From assembly GCF_000020505.1 (NCBI RefSeq), contig NC_011027.1:1286001-1350000 (forward strand): a stretch of DNA of 64,000 nt. Reading direction: 5' to 3'. The notes under the pieces were generated by a model. The model saw only the letters and a list, made by a program, of their open reading frames with translations. It searched no databases and was not told where the DNA came from. Position numbers and translations under genes: made by a program. Within the stretch, counting starts at the first letter, position 1; every line of letters starts with the position of its first letter. Source of the stretch: Chlorobaculum parvum NCIB 8327 (GTDB taxonomy: Bacteria; Bacteroidota; Chlorobiia; Chlorobiales; Chlorobiaceae). Of the stretch, positions 53,478-62,690 are shown one piece after another.

Positions 53478-54815
53478 ATGAAATCATTTCTGTCGAAATC
53501 CGGGGCAATTGCTGCCGGACTGCTTGTAGCAGCGGCAATCTTGAGCCCTCCGCTCCTGGCGGAAACGGCCGCAGCCGCGCCGACACCGGACGCTGTCAAT
53601 GCCTTCGCCATCGACAACTTCTTCCTGTTTATTTGCGCCGTGCTGGTGCTGTTCATGCAGGCGGGATTTGCTTTGGTTGAAACAGGCCTGAACGCCGCCA
53701 AAAACACCGTGAACATCCTGTTCAAGAACCTGATGGATATGGCCATCGGCGCTATCCTCTTCTACTTCATCGGATACGGAATGATGTACCCCGGTGATGC
53801 CTTCAGCGGCGGCTTCTTTGGTTTCGGCAGCTGGGGAATCACTACTGACATGCCAGATATTGCAGCTGGCAGCCTCTATCCTGCGGTGGACTTCCTCTTC
53901 CAGGTCGCCTTTGCCGCAACAGCCGCAACGATCGTCTCGGGAGCGGTTGCCGGAAGGATGCAGTTCAGGTCTTATCTGATCTATTCAGCAGTCATTTCAG
54001 GACTTGTCTATCCCATTAGTGGCTTCTGGCAGTGGGGTGGCGGCTGGTTGAACGCCATGGGCTTCCACGATTTTGCAGGTTCGCTTGTGGTGCACGCTCT
54101 CGGCGGTTTTGCCGGTCTTGCCGGTGCCATCGTACTCGGCCCCCGTCTTGGCCGCTTCAACGAAGATGGTTCGCCGAACGCCATGCCTGGCCACAACCTC
54201 GCACTCAGCACCCTTGGTGTGTTCATTCTTCTTGTCGGCTGGTACGGCTTCAACCCCGGCAGCCAGCTTGCCATTGTCGGCGGTGACAACACGGCTGCCG
54301 TCATGAAGATTGCTGTCAACACCACCCTTGCCGCCTGCGCTGGCGCGGTTGTTGCCATGATCTTCGCCTGGGGCCTCTTCAAGAAGCCAGACCTTACCAT
54401 GGCTCTGAACGGTATGCTTGCCGGTTTGGTCGCCATCACGGCAAACTGCGACGTGGTTTCCTATAATGCTTCGCTGATTATCGGTGCAGTCGGTGGTGTT
54501 CTTGTCGTGCTCGGCATCATGCTGCTCGACAAGCTCCGTATCGACGACCCGGTCGGCGCATGGCCGGTACATGGCCTGAACGGCATCTGGGGTGGTATCG
54601 CCGCCTGGATTTTCGGTGGCCAGCCTATGGTTGCCCAGATCACCGGTTCGCTCGTGATCCCGGCCTGGGGTTTCGGCACCATGCTGGTCCTGTTCCTCAT
54701 CCTGAAAGCTATGGGTATCCTGCGCGTTCACAAGGATGAAGAAATGAAAGGCCTCGATATTTCAGAACATGAAGAAGAAGCTTATTATGGCTTCGATATC
54801 TACACAACCCAGTAA
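53478..54815 (+). CDS. amt: Ammonium transporter Amt
   Basis: A 445-residue Amt/Rh channel with an N-terminal signal peptide (AGLLVAAAILSPPLLAE) and 11 membrane segments. The family signatures are present: ALVETGLNAAKNTVNIL in helix 1, the pore His in LVVHALGGFAGLAGA and in AWPVHGLNGIWGGIAAW, plus FNPGSQLAIVGGDN. It carries ammonium into the cell. It lies 23 bases before a PII gene, the standard amt-glnK pairing, so PII should block the channel when nitrogen is plentiful. Confidence 0.97.
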   Translation: MKSFLSKSGAIAAGLLVAAAILSPPLLAETAAAAPTPDAVNAFAIDNFFLFICAVLVLFMQAGFALVETGLNAAKNTVNILFKNLMDMAIGAILFYFIGYGMMYPGDAFSGGFFGFGSWGITTDMPDIAAGSLYPAVDFLFQVAFAATAATIVSGAVAGRMQFRSYLIYSAVISGLVYPISGFWQWGGGWLNAMGFHDFAGSLVVHALGGFAGLAGAIVLGPRLGRFNEDGSPNAMPGHNLALSTLGVFILLVGWYGFNPGSQLAIVGGDNTAAVMKIAVNTTLAACAGAVVAMIFAWGLFKKPDLTMALNGMLAGLVAITANCDVVSYNASLIIGAVGGVLVVLGIMLLDKLRIDDPVGAWPVHGLNGIWGGIAAWIFGGQPMVAQITGSLVIPAWGFGTMLVLFLILKAMGILRVHKDEEMKGLDISEHEEEAYYGFDIYTTQ

Positions 54816-54838
54816 CGCATTTAAACGGAGCCTAAGCA

Positions 54839-55180
54839 ATGAAATACATTGTAGCAATGATCCAGCCCCACAAGCTGTCGGACGTGAAAAAAAGCCTTGC
54901 CGACGCCGGGGTTCGAAAAATGACCGTTACCAACGCTCTCGGATGCGGCGCTCAGGGTGGTTACACCGAGGTCTATCGCGGCGTCCCGAGTGAGGTCAAT
55001 CTCCTGAAAAAGCTCAAGCTTGAGATCGGTATCAATGATGAATTTGTTGACACTACGGTAAAAGCAATCATAAAAGGAGCAAAAACAGGTGAGATTGGTG
55101 ACGGAAAAATTTTTATATTCGACCTTCCGGAATGCATTCGGATCAGAACCGAAGAAAAAGGCAACAGCGCCATCGGTTAA
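54839..55180 (+). CDS. glnK: PII nitrogen regulatory protein (GlnK/GlnB family) lacking Tyr51
   Basis: A 113-residue PII protein, [20 protein letters not shown], with conserved ATP-binding segment [16 protein letters not shown] and Arg-rich end IRIRTEE. Aligned with E. coli GlnB, position 51, where Tyr is uridylylated, is Ser here (T-loop [15 protein letters not shown]), while Tyr46 is kept. Uridylylation by GlnD is therefore unlikely, and control may rely on ATP/ADP/2-oxoglutarate alone. It follows amt by 23 bases and precedes an outer-membrane protein gene. The symbol is assigned from the neighbouring amt. Confidence 0.92.
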   Translation: MKYIVAMIQPHKLSDVKKSLADAGVRKMTVTNALGCGAQGGYTEVYRGVPSEVNLLKKLKLEIGINDEFVDTTVKAIIKGAKTGEIGDGKIFIFDLPECIRIRTEEKGNSAIG

Positions 55181-55199
55181 TCCAGCATTCTGACCTTTT

Positions 55200-55228
55200 C
55201 GGGAGCTTTCGTGTGGCGGGAGCTCCCG
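55200..55228 (+). terminator. Attenuator-like hairpin between the PII and TorF genes
   Basis: Inverted repeat CGGGAGCT / AGCTCCCG with a 13-base loop, 20 bases after the PII stop. No T-run follows, so it may only partly reduce transcription into the next gene or stabilise the 3' end. Confidence 0.5.
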
Positions 55229-55280
55229 GTATGTACACACAAACCATAACACCACAGTAAACGTAAGGAGTTATTGTCAA

Positions 55281-55967
55281 ATGAAAAAGACAGCAAAACT
55301 GATTGCACTCGCCGCAGTTCTGTTCGCAGGTTTCGGCTCAAGCAACGCAATGGCAGCTGAAGGTTTTGAGCTCGGCGCAGACATCGTCAGCAGCTATGTC
55401 TGGAGAGGTAGCGATCTCGGTGATTCCGCTGCGATCCAGCCCAGCCTTTCCTACACCTTCGAAAACGGTCTTTCCGTCGGCCTTTGGGGCTCCTATGCTC
55501 TCTCGGAAAACAGCGGAACCTGGCCTGATCCCAAGGACCGTTATAAAGAAGTTGATCTCACCATCAGCATGCCGGTTGGCCCTGTCACCCTTGCTGTAAC
55601 CGACTACAACGGCGATCCTGAAGAAGGCAACACCTTCGACTTCGGTGAAAATGGCAACAACACCATCGAAATCAGCGCCAGCGGTACCTATGCAAATATC
55701 GACCTGATGGCCGCCGTGTTCGTCGCAGGCAACGACTATGACAACGCATGGTACTGCGAAGCTGGTTACCAGTTCTACGATAAGGATGGCTACACCGCCA
55801 AAGCTGTCGCAGGTCTCGGTAACGAAGGCTACTATGGTGATGGCGAAGGCAAGAAACTTGCTCTGGTCAACACCGGTATCGCTGTGTCGAAAGACCGCTA
55901 CACCGCTTCGGCTATCTACAACCCGGATACCGAAAATTCTTACCTGGTCTTCATGGCCTCGTTCTAA
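55281..55967 (+). CDS. TorF-family putative outer-membrane beta-barrel protein
   Basis: A 228-residue protein with a signal peptide (MKKTAKLIALAAVLFAGFGSSNAMA). The mature part begins AEGFELGADIVSSYVWRGSDLGDSAAIQPSLSYTF, the pattern of TorF-type porin-like proteins, and consists of amphipathic strands ending YLVFMASF, with a C-terminal Phe as in outer-membrane barrels. AAGGAG precedes the start at 55281. It follows amt-glnK, so it may serve nitrogen uptake across the outer membrane. A strong terminator lies just after it. Confidence 0.85.
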   Translation: MKKTAKLIALAAVLFAGFGSSNAMAAEGFELGADIVSSYVWRGSDLGDSAAIQPSLSYTFENGLSVGLWGSYALSENSGTWPDPKDRYKEVDLTISMPVGPVTLAVTDYNGDPEEGNTFDFGENGNNTIEISASGTYANIDLMAAVFVAGNDYDNAWYCEAGYQFYDKDGYTAKAVAGLGNEGYYGDGEGKKLALVNTGIAVSKDRYTASAIYNPDTENSYLVFMASF

Positions 55968-55994
55968 GTGTGGAAACGTTCTTTGTTAGGTTAA

Positions 55995-56024
55995 CAAAAA
56001 AGGAGCCATTAGGCTCCTTTTTTG
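55995..56024. terminator. Bidirectional intrinsic terminator
   Basis: AAAAAAGGAGCC and GGCTCCTTTTTT arms with a short ATTA loop. T-runs are present on both strands. It ends the amt-glnK-TorF unit and the convergent acetyltransferase-like gene. Confidence 0.9.
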
Positions 56025-56101
56025 TTTTGTGCTGAAAACGATTTTTCCTCCGCCACATTGTCCACTTTGCCTGTCAAACCAAAGCGGAACTCCGACCTTC
56101 C

Positions 56102-57235
56102 TCAGATCGCCTTTTCATAGATCACATACTCTTTGTAGGGTATGCCGCCAATGACCTTGGCGAGCTTGCTCATGGCTTCGTTGGACTTGAGCACCCAGCT
56201 CATCTCGCTGGCGAACAGGCCGTGTTTGCCGCCATATTCCGAAATACGCGCGTTCATGATGCTGTCGATACCCTTGTTGCGGTATTCAGGCAACACCCCC
56301 ATCGTAATGGTACGGTATGTGGAGATATTGCGCTTGTACCAGAGATACTTGACCAGCCCCCACGGCGTGAAAGGATTGCCGTTCACATGCTTGAGCGCCT
56401 GATTGATGTCGGGCAGGGAAAGCGAGAAGCCGATGGTTTTGCCATCCTTGTCTTCCACGAAATAAATGAAATGGGGATCAGCCAGCGGTTTGAGGCTCTT
56501 GGCCATGAAATCGAACTCTTTGTCTGTCATAGGCACGAAGCCCCAGTTCTTCTCCCAGGCCTTGTTGTAAATCTCCCTGATCTTTTCGATCTCACTGTCG
56601 AAGCGCTTCATGTCGAGATCCCGGACGCTCAACCCCTCGCGCTTCAGTACGTGCTGCGCGATGCGGCTCAGGCGGGTGATATCGATCATCTTCTGGTCGA
56701 TATACCAGGCAAGCAACTCCTGGCCAATCTTGTGGCCGCTGTTCAGGCAAAGTTCGTTGTAGTAGGGAGGATTGTAAAGCATCAGGAACACCGGCGGGCT
56801 GTCGTAGCCTTTGGTGAGCATACCGCACTGATCGTTCATCGACGGGCTCACCGGGCCCCGCATTGTATCGAGCCCTTTGCTCTTGAGCCACATGGCGGCC
56901 GCTTCGAAAAGGGCGTCAGCCACTTTCTGGTCGTCAATGCACTCGAAAAAGCCCCAGAAACCAACCTTATCCTGATGAATCTCGTTGTGACGGCGGTTCT
57001 GAATGGCAGCAATCGTTCCAACCATGATGCCCTCCTTCCATGCGGTGAACATGGCCAGGTCGGCATGTTCGTAGAGGGGGTACTTTTCAGTATCGAGAGT
57101 CTTCATGTAATCCGACACGACCGGCGGCACCCAGTTACGATTCAGCTCCGGATCTTTGCGATAGATTTTCCACGCAAACTTGATGAACTGCTTCCGCTCA
57201 TGCCTGGTATTGACGCGCCTGATTTCGATGCTCAT
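56102..57235 (-). CDS. GNAT-like N-acyltransferase family protein (YghO-like)
   Basis: A 377-residue cytoplasmic protein related to the YghO/GNAT-fold group. Typical segments are HERKQFIKFAWKIYRKDPELNRNWVPP near the N-terminus, MRGPVSPSMNDQCGMLTKGYDSPPVFLMLYNPPYY in the middle, and GVLPEYRNKGIDSIMNARI, which resembles the acyl-CoA loop of GNAT enzymes, toward the C-terminus. The substrate is unknown. It is the last gene before a bidirectional terminator and stands behind a GC-rich hairpin. Confidence 0.75.
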   Translation of the reverse strand: MSIEIRRVNTRHERKQFIKFAWKIYRKDPELNRNWVPPVVSDYMKTLDTEKYPLYEHADLAMFTAWKEGIMVGTIAAIQNRRHNEIHQDKVGFWGFFECIDDQKVADALFEAAAMWLKSKGLDTMRGPVSPSMNDQCGMLTKGYDSPPVFLMLYNPPYYNELCLNSGHKIGQELLAWYIDQKMIDITRLSRIAQHVLKREGLSVRDLDMKRFDSEIEKIREIYNKAWEKNWGFVPMTDKEFDFMAKSLKPLADPHFIYFVEDKDGKTIGFSLSLPDINQALKHVNGNPFTPWGLVKYLWYKRNISTYRTITMGVLPEYRNKGIDSIMNARISEYGGKHGLFASEMSWVLKSNEAMSKLAKVIGGIPYKEYVIYEKAI

Positions 57236-57296
57236 GTCGATCTGATCGGGTTAAGACGTTCACAGCGGAGAAAAGGCCGCCCCCGCTGAAAGGGCT

Positions 57297-57327
57297 GCCC
57301 CCGGCCAGCGTTGAAACGGCCGGGGGC
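57297..57327 (-). terminator. GC-rich hairpin downstream of DUF2892 gene
   Basis: A 10-bp perfect stem (GCCCCCGGCC / GGCCGGGGGC) with an 11-base loop, 16 bases after the stop of the DUF2892 gene. No T-run follows on the minus strand, so termination efficiency is uncertain. Confidence 0.55.
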
Positions 57328-57342
57328 TGAAAAATTGGGACG

Positions 57343-57546
57343 TTATTTAAACGCCTGCCCGGGCTCCACGCCAAGCGCCTTGAGAACTTTGGCAAGGGGA
57401 CAGAAGCCGGTAAATGCTGCCTGGAAAAGGTTCAGACCCACAAATCCGGTGAACCAGAGCCAGCGAATATCATGGTATTGAGAAAGAAGAACACTGGCCA
57501 GAATAAAAAATCCGGCCACGGCATAGACAACTCTATCGATATTCAT
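57343..57546 (-). CDS. DUF2892 small membrane protein
   Basis: A 67-residue protein with two hydrophobic segments (about 8-22 and 30-50), typical for DUF2892 (inner membrane protein YgaP C-terminal-like): [21 protein letters not shown], then [29 protein letters not shown]. The conserved GFCPLAKVL motif is present, with the Cys seen in the family. It lies 33 bases after the DAHP synthase gene. The function is not known. Confidence 0.85.
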   Translation of the reverse strand: MNIDRVVYAVAGFFILASVLLSQYHDIRWLWFTGFVGLNLFQAAFTGFCPLAKVLKALGVEPGQAFK

Positions 57547-57579
57547 CGCTTAAAAACTTAATGATTAAATAAATGTTCG

Positions 57580-58641
57580 TTAAACCGTCGCGCTGATGCG
57601 CTTCATAAAATCAGCACCATCGCGAAGCATCTTGGCAGTCTCCTCCCAGGAGACGCACTCGTCGGTAATGGAGACGCCATACTGTAACTCTTCACGGTTG
57701 TCCGGAATCGGCTGGTTCCCGGAACAGATGTTGCTTTCGATCATAACACCTGCAATGCTCTTGTTGCCGTTCTCCTTCTGGGCAAGAATATCCTCCCAGA
57801 CCTTGACCTGATTACCGAACTTCTTGCCGGAATTGGCATGGCTGCAATCGACAAGCAAGTAAGGTGAAAGCTTGGCTTTCTGAAGCTGCTTTTCAGCTCT
57901 GGTAACATTCTCGGCATCGTAATTAGGCCCTTTCGATCCGCCGCGCAGCACGAGATGACCAAAAGGATTTCCCTTGGTGGTAATAACACTGCTCCTGCCG
58001 TTCTGATCGATCCCCAGGAAACTGTGCTGGTGCATCGCCGAATGAATCGCGTCGATGGCCACCTGAAGCCGTCCATCGGTTGAATTCTTGAAACCAACCG
58101 GCATCGAAAGGCCGCTCGCCATCTGGCGGTGGGTCTGCGACTCGATCGTACGGGCACCGATAGCGGCCCAACTGATCAGGTCAGCCACGTACTGTGGCGT
58201 AATGGGGTCCAGAAACTCGGTTGCCGCCGGCAAACCCAGCTTGTTCAACTCGAGCAGCAGCTTGCGCGCATGGTAGAGCCCATGCTCGATATCATAGGTA
58301 TCGTTCAGATGAGGATCGTTGATAAAGCCTTTCCATCCAACCGTTGTTCTCGGCTTTTCAAAATAGACACGCATCACGATGCAGAACTGCTCCTTGAGCT
58401 CTTCACGCAAGGAAAGAAGCCGGGTAGCATACTCCTTGGCTGCATCGATGTCATGGATGGAACAGGGCCCGACGATGACCAGCATCCTCGAGTCCTTGCC
58501 AGTAAGAATATCCTCTACTTCACGCCTTGCCTGAAAAACCGTATCGGCGATATGCTCGGTCACGGGCAACTTCTCCTTCAGTTCCCGAGGCGCAGAGAGC
58601 GTGATGATATTTGAAACTCGTAAATCCTGTAATTGCTGCAT
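57580..58641 (-). CDS. 3-deoxy-7-phosphoheptulonate synthase (class I, AroF/G/H type)
   Basis: DAHP synthase of 353 residues makes the first intermediate of the shikimate pathway from phosphoenolpyruvate and erythrose-4-phosphate. The family motifs are [18 protein letters not shown]-type ([13 protein letters not shown]), [66 protein letters not shown] and [14 protein letters not shown]. The length and motifs match the E. coli AroF/AroG/AroH enzymes, including the N-terminal regulatory residues. Feedback specificity (Phe, Tyr or Trp) cannot be told. Confidence 0.93.
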   Translation of the reverse strand: MQQLQDLRVSNIITLSAPRELKEKLPVTEHIADTVFQARREVEDILTGKDSRMLVIVGPCSIHDIDAAKEYATRLLSLREELKEQFCIVMRVYFEKPRTTVGWKGFINDPHLNDTYDIEHGLYHARKLLLELNKLGLPAATEFLDPITPQYVADLISWAAIGARTIESQTHRQMASGLSMPVGFKNSTDGRLQVAIDAIHSAMHQHSFLGIDQNGRSSVITTKGNPFGHLVLRGGSKGPNYDAENVTRAEKQLQKAKLSPYLLVDCSHANSGKKFGNQVKVWEDILAQKENGNKSIAGVMIESNICSGNQPIPDNREELQYGVSITDECVSWEETAKMLRDGADFMKRISATV

Positions 58642-58765
58642 TCGTAGTACTCAGAAAAATCGTCAATTATACACAATATGTGAGGAAGATAATAAATCAA
58701 CCAGAATAACGGGAGCCGTCGCGTGTAAATTCCCTTGCGGCTGCAACATACGTCCCTAAACAGGA

Positions 58766-58792
58766 AAACCTGCCACGCTGGCAGGTTCTCCT
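58766..58792 (-). terminator. Intrinsic terminator downstream of arsA-type gene
   Basis: AACCTGCCA / TGGCAGGTT stem with a 3-base loop, followed on the minus strand by TTTTCCTGTTT. It lies 34 bases after the ArsA-type gene stop. Confidence 0.75.
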
Positions 58793-58825
58793 GTTCCTCC
58801 AATGGGGTATGAAAGAAAGGAGCTC

Positions 58826-60013
58826 TTACTCCTTGGTAAACTCGATATTGAGCCAGCCGCCCTCGAACGAAGCACCGGTAGACTCCATGCCGGCCAGGAA
58901 GATCGGAAGCGCCACAATCTTCTGATAGTCACCGATACGGATGGTCAGGTCATCGCCGAGCTTCATGATTTTCGGCTCAAGGCCCATGTTCTCCATGAAC
59001 GGCAGCTTGACGCGAACCGTGTAGTGGCCTTCGGAGTTCTTGATGACGTTGATCGGGTTCTCCTTGAAGAAGACATCCAGCGGGTTGTCGTCTCCATAGA
59101 CCTTCTCGCCAACCTTGCGGAGCATCTCCAGACCGACCACCTCGTTGTTGAACAGCGGTACTTCAGCAACCGGAATCGGTGCGAAGGCATCGTTGATCTG
59201 GTCGATATATTTCTGCTGGATGCCACGCCACTGCTGGAAGTACGGGTCGGGGCTCTTGTCGGGCATGACTCGGTTGATGGTGATTCTGTCGACCGTGATA
59301 CCGTAGAGGTTCAGGTAGGTCAGCGCACGCATCGACTCCTTGATGACCATCTTCTCCGGGTTCATCACAAGGCGCATGGTGGTTTTGGTGCCATCGGCCA
59401 AAAGATCGATAATGCCCTCGGTCGAAGAGAACAGGTTGTCGACTTTCTCGTACACCTCTTCGGGAGCGACGAAATCGTCGAGCTTCTTGACCTTCTTGGA
59501 GAGCGGTCGAATCATCGGCTTGACCATGTACTTCTCGACGTTGCGGATGAACTTGATAAACCAGCCGAAGGTCTCGGGCAGCGAAAGCAGCCTGAGGGTC
59601 TCACCGGTCGGAGCGCAGTCAACCACCAGAAGATCGAAATCCTTCTGCTCCTCGTTGTAGCGCTTGATATACGAAAGTGAGAAGAGCTCCTCCATACCCG
59701 GAAGAACACCCATCTCTTCAGCATAAACGCCCTCGATACCACGCGAAGCCATGAGGTGGGCGAAATGCTCCCTGACTACATCCCAGTTCAGGTTAAGGTC
59801 ACCGAAAACGCTGACCTCCTGACCCCAGAGGTTCTCCGTGATTTTAACGGGAGAGGGGCCAAGTTCTACATCGAGAGAGTCACCGAGGCTATGGGCCGGG
59901 TCGGTAGACATGATGAGGGTTTTGTAACCCATATCTGCTGCTCTCAGGGCTGTCGCTGCTGCAACTGAAGTTTTGCCGACGCCACCCTTGCCGGTGAAAA
60001 TGATATTACGCAT
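58826..60013 (-). CDS. ArsA/Get3-family ATPase with Hsp20-like C-terminal domain
   Basis: A 395-residue single-domain ArsA-type ATPase from the ATG at 60013 ([20 protein letters not shown]). The upstream ORF extension to 60169 overlaps no supported feature. The deviant Walker A GKGGVGKT lies at 8-15, [18 protein letters not shown] at about 38-55, [16 protein letters not shown] in the middle and the family's [12 protein letters not shown] near 300. Residues of about 325-395 ([28 protein letters not shown]) are an Hsp20-like beta-sandwich, as in the ArsA_HSP20 group. No arsenite-binding cysteine cluster or arsB partner is evident. A role in protein targeting or assembly is more likely than arsenite efflux. 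Confidence 0.88.
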   Translation of the reverse strand: MRNIIFTGKGGVGKTSVAAATALRAADMGYKTLIMSTDPAHSLGDSLDVELGPSPVKITENLWGQEVSVFGDLNLNWDVVREHFAHLMASRGIEGVYAEEMGVLPGMEELFSLSYIKRYNEEQKDFDLLVVDCAPTGETLRLLSLPETFGWFIKFIRNVEKYMVKPMIRPLSKKVKKLDDFVAPEEVYEKVDNLFSSTEGIIDLLADGTKTTMRLVMNPEKMVIKESMRALTYLNLYGITVDRITINRVMPDKSPDPYFQQWRGIQQKYIDQINDAFAPIPVAEVPLFNNEVVGLEMLRKVGEKVYGDDNPLDVFFKENPINVIKNSEGHYTVRVKLPFMENMGLEPKIMKLGDDLTIRIGDYQKIVALPIFLAGMESTGASFEGGWLNIEFTKE

Positions 60014-60376
60014 ACGCTGTGTTAAGTACCCTTTGTTGGTGGTTAAAAAAACTGTCCTTATCCCGGAAAGAACCGGGCATCCGATGCGTGCAAAATTTGA
60101 AAAGCTAAGATAAGAAAAAACTTGCAATGACAAGAAGAACAAGTGCCACGGAATTAACTCCTTCGGCAATCAACTCCCTCACCAAAGCACTTCGGCACGC
60201 TCATTCACAACCGTACCGGAAAAGCCAGCCTTACTGGCGACCAGGAATGCTGCTACCCATCGCAGAACTGTGGCTGAAGGGGTAAAGTAAGCATCCAACT
60301 GTTTTATCGGAACCCACCCCGTCAGCTTGTTGCGAGGTTATTACAAACCGTGCCGCTGCTTCCTTCAAGGAATGCG
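60014..60376. other. Intergenic region with possible structured RNA or 49-residue ORF
   Basis: A 363-base spacer on the minus-strand path between the lytic transglycosylase and ArsA genes. A 49-codon frame begins at ATG 60380, which overlaps the transglycosylase stop as ATGA, and ends at 60231 ([20 protein letters not shown] at its start). It lacks any family resemblance. Farther on are an AAGTGC/GCACTT stem (60131-60136 with 60187-60192), a near-direct repeat GGAGTTGATT/GGAGTTAATT inside it, and a short hairpin followed by TTTTTT (about 60112-60130) resembling an intrinsic terminator. I cannot decide between a non-coding RNA, a leader of the ArsA gene, and no function. Confidence 0.35.
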
Positions 60377-61753
60377 TCATCCCCTGTCACCCGAAACAGA
60401 CTTAAAGACCACGAGCTTCTGGCCCGGTTTCAGCGTAGAACTTTTCAGATTATTCCAGGAAATGAGCTGACTGACAGAACAGCCATATCTGCGGGCAATC
60501 TTTGAAAGTGAGCCTCCCTGCCTGACCACATGCACTTTGCGGCCACTGCGGCGGCTTTGACTGACAACCTCCTTCTGGCATTCGGTGCTGCGCGCCATCG
60601 CATACTGACGCTCCTTTTCAGCCACCAGTTCCGGACGGTAAGCGTAAATATCCCGTTCTTTATCCCGGAACATCTGTGCATGGCGCCTGTTCAGGCGAAT
60701 CATGTTCGGTACTGATTCTGGCGAAGGAATCAGGCCGGCCGTGTACTGCGGATTCAGAAATGCCAAGTCCTCCATCGGCACACCGATGGTTTCGTGGAGC
60801 TGCTCGAAGGTAAGAGCAGTCCTGACCGGTACCCGTTCGGTCTCCGAATAGCGATAGCTGGGCTCTACCGACTTGATATTGTGGTCGCTGTAGAAGTTCA
60901 TCACATAATTCACGGCAATGAAAGCCGGAACGTATCCCCGCGTTTCCTGCGGAAGGTACGGGAATATCTCCCAGAAATCGCGGGCTCCACCTGCCTTCCT
61001 GATTGCCTTCCTCACATTACCGGCACCGGCGTTGTATGCTGCAAGCACCAGAAACCAGTCGCCGAACATGTCGTAAAGATCGTTGAGATGTTCACACGCG
61101 GCAACCGTCGCCTTGGTGGGATCGTAGCGGTCTTCGATGAACGACGAGGTTTGCAGGCCATACATCCTGCCCGTGCCACTCATGAACTGCCACAGCCCCC
61201 GCGCTCCTGCACGGGAAACAGCGGTAGAATTCAGCGCAGACTCCACAATGGGCAGATACTTCATCTCCGGAGGAATATTGTACTCGCGGAGCTTCTCCTC
61301 GAACAACGGGAAATAGATGCTGGTCAGGCCAAGTACTTTTGAAACGGCCTTCCGCTTATCCACCGCATAGACGCGGATAAAGCCTTTGACGTGCTGATTA
61401 TAGACCAGATTGAACCTGCTTTTTCTGGCAAGCCCGGCAATCCTGGAAACGTAAACAGAATCGGTGAACTGAGGGATGAACTCTTCGGGAAAAACATCAC
61501 CACCCGAGGCAGTTCTTTCAGAATAAAAACGGTCGGGCTGCACATAGGTGGTGCGCACCAGGCTGTCGAGCATGGCATTCACCCGCGAAGCCCGCATCTC
61601 CGGAACGCTGTAATATTGCTCCCCAAACGCATCGGAGCGGAAGCATGCAATCTGCACGATGACGCAGAAAAGAAAAAACCCTGACTGCAGAAAGTTCTTC
61701 ACAAGTTTGGCCGAGTTAAGCAGATGAATAAAATCAGAACGGAAGCAAGTCAT
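60377..61753 (-). CDS. Lytic transglycosylase with LysM domain (MltD-like)
   Basis: A 458-residue exported murein hydrolase. After a hydrophobic signal ([19 protein letters not shown]) comes an N-terminal region and then the SLT domain at about 150-290: [22 protein letters not shown] (catalytic Glu in VES), [19 protein letters not shown] and [15 protein letters not shown]. One LysM at the C-terminus ([30 protein letters not shown]) binds peptidoglycan. This is the domain order of MltD, usually with more LysM copies in enterics. It probably remodels the cell wall during growth. Confidence 0.92.
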   Translation of the reverse strand: MTCFRSDFIHLLNSAKLVKNFLQSGFFLFCVIVQIACFRSDAFGEQYYSVPEMRASRVNAMLDSLVRTTYVQPDRFYSERTASGGDVFPEEFIPQFTDSVYVSRIAGLARKSRFNLVYNQHVKGFIRVYAVDKRKAVSKVLGLTSIYFPLFEEKLREYNIPPEMKYLPIVESALNSTAVSRAGARGLWQFMSGTGRMYGLQTSSFIEDRYDPTKATVAACEHLNDLYDMFGDWFLVLAAYNAGAGNVRKAIRKAGGARDFWEIFPYLPQETRGYVPAFIAVNYVMNFYSDHNIKSVEPSYRYSETERVPVRTALTFEQLHETIGVPMEDLAFLNPQYTAGLIPSPESVPNMIRLNRRHAQMFRDKERDIYAYRPELVAEKERQYAMARSTECQKEVVSQSRRSGRKVHVVRQGGSLSKIARRYGCSVSQLISWNNLKSSTLKPGQKLVVFKSVSGDRG

Positions 61754-61843
61754 GGCGCAAACAACCTAAAATTTAACATAACCAGACGGCCCGATTATTA
61801 CAAGCGAGGGAAATTGCCAAAGCACTCGCAGCTCGTGCAGGAA

Positions 61844-62575
61844 TCAATACCGAACCTTCCAGAGAAAAAGCCCGGCAGGATCGGCAGGAACCAGCGACGC
61901 GGGGCGCCCTCCATCGACAAGCATCCGGGAGAACTCCTCTTCGCTAAGCCGCCCCATCCCAACCTCGATCATCCCGGCGACAAGAAAGCGCACCATGCTG
62001 CGGAGAAAACGGTTCGCCTCGATGCGGAAAACGTGGAATCGCCCAGAGCGGTACCAGCGCGCCTCCGTGACCGTGCAAAGCGTTCCCTGCTGGTCAGGGG
62101 TCTCTTTCGAGAAGGCTGCGAAATCATGGGTTCCGACCAGCATCGCCGCCAGCCGGTTCATCAAAACCACATCCGGCTTGCCGTGCGAGCACCCGGCGAA
62201 GCGGGAGTCGATGGCCGAGGGACGTTCGAGCAGAACGTAGCGGTACTCCCGCGAGGTAGCGCTGAAGCGCGCGTGGAACGACTCCGGCACTTGCCGCATG
62301 GAGGTGATGCGAATCGTCGAAGGCAACAGCGAGTTGGCCGAGTGCATCATGCGTCCAAGTGGCATTTCCGAAGCGACCGCAAAGCTCGCTACCTGCCCGC
62401 GCGCGTGCACTCCCCTGTCGGTTCGGCCTGCGCCATCGATGCTCACCGGTTCCTGCGTGATGCGTCCGAGCACGCGCTCGATCTCGCCCTGCACGGTCAC
62501 TACGTCACCCGGCTGCCGCTGCCACCCCGAGTAATCGGTGCCGTCGTACTCGATCTGCATCCTGATGGTTCTCAT
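61844..62575 (-). CDS. truA: tRNA pseudouridine(38-40) synthase TruA
   Basis: TruA converts uridines 38-40 in the tRNA anticodon arm. From the ATG at 62575 ([20 protein letters not shown]) it is 243 residues, the normal length. The ORF extends to 62665, but the added residues do not look like TruA. The catalytic Asp53 is in [15 protein letters not shown], followed by the RYVLL segment and [24 protein letters not shown] near the C-terminus. It stands between the transglycosylase gene and the divergent amylase-family gene. Confidence 0.95.
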   Translation of the reverse strand: MRTIRMQIEYDGTDYSGWQRQPGDVVTVQGEIERVLGRITQEPVSIDGAGRTDRGVHARGQVASFAVASEMPLGRMMHSANSLLPSTIRITSMRQVPESFHARFSATSREYRYVLLERPSAIDSRFAGCSHGKPDVVLMNRLAAMLVGTHDFAAFSKETPDQQGTLCTVTEARWYRSGRFHVFRIEANRFLRSMVRFLVAGMIEVGMGRLSEEEFSRMLVDGGRPASLVPADPAGLFLWKVRY

Positions 62576-62690
62576 CGACCTTCCGCCCATTTCACTCTCT
62601 ACCGTCAATCGTTCCGCTATTCTTTTCCCGATAATAATTATCTTTAGCCATAATTTTCGCCTCATCGATCCTGAAAAACCGGCTAACAGC

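Noticed and set aside
60340-60420. A GGAAGCAGC sequence on the minus strand resembling the core of signal recognition particle RNA
   Set aside because: The opposing strand of the SRP core (GTCAGG...) is not present in the right place, and the sequence lies at the end of the lytic transglycosylase gene. It is not SRP RNA.
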